Assembly: GCA_003661125.1 (NCBI GenBank)
Contig: QMVO01000064.1
Coordinates: 1-8,248 of the forward strand
DNA from: Methanosarcinales archaeon
GTDB taxonomy: Archaea; Halobacteriota; Syntropharchaeia; Alkanophagales; Methanospirareceae
Direction of reading: 5' to 3'
DNA length: 8,248 nucleotides
Shown here: positions 5,367 to 8,248 of the stretch, piece by piece
How positions within the stretch are numbered: position 1 is the first letter of the stretch
How the letters are laid out: each line of letters opens with the position of its first letter
Position numbers and translations under genes: made by a program
The notes under the pieces: generated by a model
The model's database searches: none
What the model saw: the letters and a program-made list of their open reading frames with translations, nothing else
Told to the model about the DNA's origin: nothing

Positions 5367-5392
5367 TGTTTAAAGTGTTTAAAGTGTTAAAG
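5367..5392 (+). repeat. Tandem 9-bp iterons TGTTTAAAG
   Basis: Two exact copies, 5367-5375 and 5376-5384, are followed by TGTTAAAG (5385-5392), which lacks one T. An inverted exact copy is at 5301-5309, and a weaker inverted copy (AGTTTAACA) lies near 5284-5292. The 9-base period is the same as that of the unrelated TGTCCAAGT units upstream. Confidence 0.75.
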
Positions 5393-5406
5393 ATATAGTG
5401 ATATGC

Positions 5407-5413
5407 GAGGTGG
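5407..5413 (+). promoter_or_regulatory. Ribosome-binding site that sets the primase-helicase start at 5421
   Basis: GAGGTGG lies between two in-frame ATGs, at 5403 and 5421. It is 7 bases before the second, the same spacing as at 1147-1161, and no comparable site precedes the first. The start at 5421 is therefore preferred. Confidence 0.75.
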
Positions 5414-5420
5414 AGATGAG

Positions 5421-7991
5421 ATGGGGATAGAGATAAAAAGCGAGGATTTTAAGAAGCACATTTTGATATTGGGGGACAGAGAAGTCTATACTATCTTCGG
5501 AGGCAGACCCGAGTGGGACGAGGAGAAGGGAAAGTATCTAATACCGAAGACATCGCCGCGGAAGATGACCGAGTGGGTTGAGAAAGGTGAATTAGAGAAG
5601 GTTCTAAGTGAGAATATAAGGCGAGGCTGGACGACATGGATTTCACTAAATGAGAAGGAGACGGGGGAGGATACAATTGAAGGCACAAGTGCAATATGGT
5701 GCTTCTGGTTCGATTTCGATGCGCCAAGAGCGGACAAATCGAGAGTAGCGACTGAAGAAGAGCGAAATAAAGCACTTGAAGAAGCGCGAAAGTTCAAGAG
5801 TTTTATGGAGGGAAAGGGGCTGCGCGGTTTTCTTGCGTGTTCTGGTAATGGCTATCATCTATTTTTCCCGGTGAACAGGTTTGAGCTGAGGGGTAAAGTA
5901 TTCAGGAAGGAGTTTAATGAGAAGCAGAGGTTATTTTACAAGCAGTTAAGAGAAGAAAGCGGTGTAGAGTTTGATACAACAACGGATATCAGACGTGTAA
6001 CGCAACCGATAGGCTACCCGAACATGAAGATACCGGACATGCCAGTTCCGACATACTGGGTTGATGATTTTGATGAAGAGGACATAAAAAGAGCACGCAA
6101 ACAAAACAATGTGTTGGTGGACGCGGTTTTGAATACCGAAATAAAGCAACCGGAGCCGGCAGTAGAGATAAAACAGCATGTGAAGTTTGAAGAGCTACTT
6201 GAGCGTAATGAGAAGGTGAAGGAGCTGTATAACGGTGTGTGGGGCAAGCGATACAAATCGAGGAGCGAAGCGGAGATGGCACTTGTCACGATTTTGTGTG
6301 CAAATGGTTTTTCAGACGCCGAGATAAAGGAGATTATGCGGGGCTGTAAGATAGGGAAGTGGCAGGAGAAGACCGAGAGCTATTACGATTTAACGATAAG
6401 AAAAGCGCGAGAGTATGTAGCAACACACAAAATTGAAGAAAATAAGAAAGAGGAAAAGAAGAAGGAGCGAGAGAAGCTAAAGGATAAGGAGATAAAAGCG
6501 GCGATACTGAACGATTTAATGGAACGCTTCATCTTTGTCACAGCGGACGATAATGAGGACATATATGTTTACAGGGACGGTATATATATCCCGGGCGAGA
6601 AGCTTATAAAAGCGGAGACGGAGAAGATAATAGGCGATGAGGCATCAACATACCTTATTGCGGAGATAATCAACCATATCAGACGGAGGACATACGTTCC
6701 ACGGAGTCTATTCAACAGGGATAAGGATTATTTGCCAGTTAAGAACGGGCTATTGAACCTTAAAGATTTCACGTTGCATCCATTTGATCCATCAAAGATA
6801 TACACATACCAGTTGCCGGTGGAATACGATGCGGAAGCGGATTGCCCGAACATAAAGAGGTTCATAAGTGAAATAGTGCGAGAGGAAGATATACCGATAC
6901 TCCAAGAATTTTTGGGTTATTGTTTGTATCCAGACATGCCTGCGCACAAATCGCTATGGCTGTATGGCACGGGCAGGAACGGGAAGACAACATTTGTGAA
7001 CCTATTGAGAATTTTACTTGGTGATATATGCACAGTTTCAGTCTCGATAGAAGAGCTTGACGGCAGGCACAGATTCTCAAAAGCGAGGCTTTTTGGTAAG
7101 CTTGTGAATATCATTTCAGAGCCATCGGTGCAGGACAAGATGGAGACGGTCGAATTTAAGAAGCTAACAGGCGGTGATTTGGTTTCAGCGGAGGTCAAGA
7201 ATAAACAGAATACGATAGATTTCGTGAACTTTGCGAAATTCATTATTCTCGGGAATAAGTTTCCAGAGGTGCAGGATGCGACAACAGCGTTTTGGGAGCG
7301 AGTGATAGTAATAGAATTCCCGAATCAGTTTATAGATAATGCGATTTCAAACTACGAGCGGGTATTGGTGGAGAAGGACGGCATTGCAGGATTTTTGAAC
7401 TGGTGCTTAGAAGGTTTGAAGCGATTAGAAGCGAGAGGGTTTAAATTTTCTGAAAGTAAAACTTCAAAACAGAAAAAGGCGGAGTTCATGAGGATAAGCA
7501 ATTCAGTACGCGCATTTTTAGAAGAGAGGTGTGAATTTGACCCAAATGCGTATATATCAAAGGGTGAACTTTACGAGTGTTATAAGAATTTCTGTGAGAG
7601 GGAAGGGCTAACGATTGTGGGTAAGAAGCGATTTTCCGAGATAGTGGGCGAAACTCCTCGCGTGTATGTGAAACATAAGAAGATAGGGGGTAAAATACAG
7701 CGAGCATGGTTTGGGATAAGAGTAAAAGAAGAAGAGGAGGAAGAAGAGAAAGAAGAGGAAGAGATATTCAAGTGGGAGAAAAAGGAGTCTGGTAATGATA
7801 AGAAAAAGGATGAGAAGAGTAAGGAGAAGAAAGCTAAGAAGACAAGATATGTCAACATAAAAGACTTGGATGAGGATGGTAATGTTCCACCAGAAAAGGA
7901 TGACGAATTCTTAGCGAGACAGGCGAGAGAAGCGAAGGAGAGGATAGAACGCGAGATGAAAGAAAAGTTGGGAGATGAATATGATGAATAA
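5421..7991 (+). CDS. Primase-polymerase / SF3 helicase fusion, main replication protein, 856 aa
   Basis: Numbering is from ATG 5421. Residues about 10-210 form an archaeo-eukaryotic-type primase (AEP) domain: WFDFDAP with D98 and D100, SGNGYHLFF with H146, and FDTTTDIRR with D185 as the likely third acidic residue. Residues 268-335 resemble a PriCT linker domain. Residues about 360-500 resemble the D5_N region before viral helicases. The SF3 helicase has Walker A GTGRNGKTT (516-524), a Walker B-like KLVNIISEPS (560-569), sensor FIILGNKF (607-614) and a likely arginine finger, R627. Residues about 693-765 resemble a winged-helix end. All key residues look intact, so it should prime and unwind DNA at the viral origin, probably as a hexamer. 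The tail from 769 is highly charged, with a glutamate run at 770-781 and a helical end, an unusual extension perhaps for partner binding. It lies just downstream of the repeat-rich region and overlaps the next gene. Confidence 0.92.
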   Translation: MGIEIKSEDFKKHILILGDREVYTIFGGRPEWDEEKGKYLIPKTSPRKMTEWVEKGELEKVLSENIRRGWTTWISLNEKETGEDTIEGTSAIWCFWFDFDAPRADKSRVATEEERNKALEEARKFKSFMEGKGLRGFLACSGNGYHLFFPVNRFELRGKVFRKEFNEKQRLFYKQLREESGVEFDTTTDIRRVTQPIGYPNMKIPDMPVPTYWVDDFDEEDIKRARKQNNVLVDAVLNTEIKQPEPAVEIKQHVKFEELLERNEKVKELYNGVWGKRYKSRSEAEMALVTILCANGFSDAEIKEIMRGCKIGKWQEKTESYYDLTIRKAREYVATHKIEENKKEEKKKEREKLKDKEIKAAILNDLMERFIFVTADDNEDIYVYRDGIYIPGEKLIKAETEKIIGDEASTYLIAEIINHIRRRTYVPRSLFNRDKDYLPVKNGLLNLKDFTLHPFDPSKIYTYQLPVEYDAEADCPNIKRFISEIVREEDIPILQEFLGYCLYPDMPAHKSLWLYGTGRNGKTTFVNLLRILLGDICTVSVSIEELDGRHRFSKARLFGKLVNIISEPSVQDKMETVEFKKLTGGDLVSAEVKNKQNTIDFVNFAKFIILGNKFPEVQDATTAFWERVIVIEFPNQFIDNAISNYERVLVEKDGIAGFLNWCLEGLKRLEARGFKFSESKTSKQKKAEFMRISNSVRAFLEERCEFDPNAYISKGELYECYKNFCEREGLTIVGKKRFSEIVGETPRVYVKHKKIGGKIQRAWFGIRVKEEEEEEEKEEEEIFKWEKKESGNDKKKDEKSKEKKAKKTRYVNIKDLDEDGNVPPEKDDEFLARQAREAKERIEREMKEKLGDEYDE

Positions 7992-8154
7992 AAGACAAGA
8001 GAATCTCTTTGATAGCATCAAGCGTATAGAAGCGATAAAAAGGCTTAGGGATAGGGGCATTATCACACAACGGGACTACTGGCTACTGACGGGGAACTAC
8101 AGGATTGTGGGTTGCGGAAATCGAGCGTGCAAGTGGGAGGAAAAGACAGAATGA
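7984..8154 (+). CDS. 56-aa basic protein overlapping the helicase gene, unknown function
   Basis: GGAGATGA (7971-7978) lies 5 bases before ATG 7984 and 2 before ATG 7981; the later start is preferred (MNKRQENLFDSIKRIEAIKR), overlapping the helicase stop by 8 bases. The body is an amphipathic, basic helix, then QRDYWLLTGNY, and a C44-x4-C49 pair near the end. No family is recognised. The overlap implies translation coupled to the replication protein, so an accessory replication role is a reasonable guess but unproven. Confidence 0.65.
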   Translation: MNKRQENLFDSIKRIEAIKRLRDRGIITQRDYWLLTGNYRIVGCGNRACKWEEKTE

Positions 8155-8248
8155 GTGAAGAATACTATAACTGTAAGGTATTCATTGTTAAGGGGACAGA
8201 TAGTAGTCCATCACGCACGCTTATTTTGAAGAGGGATAATAAACATGA
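8151..8248 (+). CDS. Start of a small gene cut by the window end
   Basis: ATG 8151 overlaps the preceding stop (ATGA), with GGAGG at 8136-8140 ten bases upstream. The first 32 residues begin MSEEYYNCKVFIVKGTDSSP, followed by RTLILKRDNKH, and no stop is reached. The strand-turn-strand pattern suggests a small beta-rich protein; nothing more can be said. It continues the run of overlapping genes behind the helicase. Confidence 0.6.
   Translation, partial: MSEEYYNCKVFIVKGTDSSPSRTLILKRDNKH

Larger units (their letters stand above)
5281..5393. other. Candidate replication origin: AT-rich core flanked by 9-bp repeats
   Basis: The core (about 5309-5366) is nearly all A/T (ATATATTTATTTATATAAAT and similar), an obvious easy-melting element. 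It is flanked by an inverted copy of TGTTTAAAG at 5301-5309 (reading CTTTAAACA) and by direct copies on the right at 5367-5392. The primase-helicase gene starts 28 bases further on. AT-rich DNA, iterons and an adjacent initiator/helicase gene are the usual arrangement of plasmid and viral origins. The region also contains the likely promoter of that gene, so repeats may serve both replication and autoregulation. Confidence 0.5.

Noticed and set aside
5136..5392. Possible CRISPR array from the short repeats
   Set aside because: Units are 9 bp and tandem or inverted with no regular spacers; this is iteron-like, not CRISPR.
5403..5420. Upstream ATG of the primase-helicase as the start
   Set aside because: The GAGGTGG ribosome-binding site lies after it, 7 bases before the in-frame ATG at 5421.
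5486..6289. Several minus-strand open frames of 70-103 codons opposite the primase-helicase
   Set aside because: They are low-complexity Ser/Leu/Pro/Phe-rich complements of a clear, motif-bearing plus-strand gene; I see no support for any of them as separate genes.
7580..7858. Minus-strand frame rich in Ser/Phe opposite the charged tail
   Set aside because: The serine/phenylalanine run is simply the complement of the Glu/Lys codons of the helicase tail.

Overview
The window looks like part of the genome of a head-tailed virus (or integrated provirus) of an archaeon. Three kinds of evidence support this. The phage-type fibre proteins indicate a tailed virus. Several genes are preceded by perfect AGGAGGTGAT ribosome-binding sites, matching the 16S rRNA tail. 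TTTATAT-type TATA boxes, some with leader-length spacing to a start codon, suggest archaeal rather than bacterial promoters. Gene packing is tight, with ATGA/TAATG overlaps, AGA/AGG arginine and ATA isoleucine codons, and many small proteins without recognisable relatives. A virus of an uncultured methane- or alkane-cycling euryarchaeote is plausible, but the host is an inference.

Layout. (1) Positions 1-2960 are a structural (tail/fibre) module: the end of an upstream gene, a 324-aa fibre protein with a classic phage fibre N-terminal motif and a beta-sandwich tip, a 128-aa beta-rich protein, and a 468-aa fibre with a lectin-like section. (2) Positions 2981-3910 hold an AT-rich free-standing homing-type endonuclease with three zinc-binding modules. 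(3) Positions 3918-4888 hold four small genes of unknown role, one of which appears to start with ACG at exactly the right distance from a perfect ribosome-binding site. (4) Positions 4889-5420 are a roughly 500-base region without a confident gene. It carries nested hairpins, a GC-rich inverted repeat enclosing an anti-Shine-Dalgarno sequence (or, read on the other strand, the ribosome-binding site of a 68-aa ORF), two families of 9-bp repeats, and a very AT-rich core. This is a candidate replication origin and control region. (5) Positions 5421-7991 encode a primase-polymerase/SF3 helicase fusion, the replication protein of the element. Two small overlapping genes follow, the last cut by the window edge.

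How it fits together. The left part would build the host-recognition end of the virion. The endonuclease is probably a selfish gene riding beside an exchangeable fibre, since the distal fibre coding sequence and the endonuclease form one AT-rich block. The right part would start and drive DNA replication from the repeat-rich region just upstream of the primase-helicase gene.
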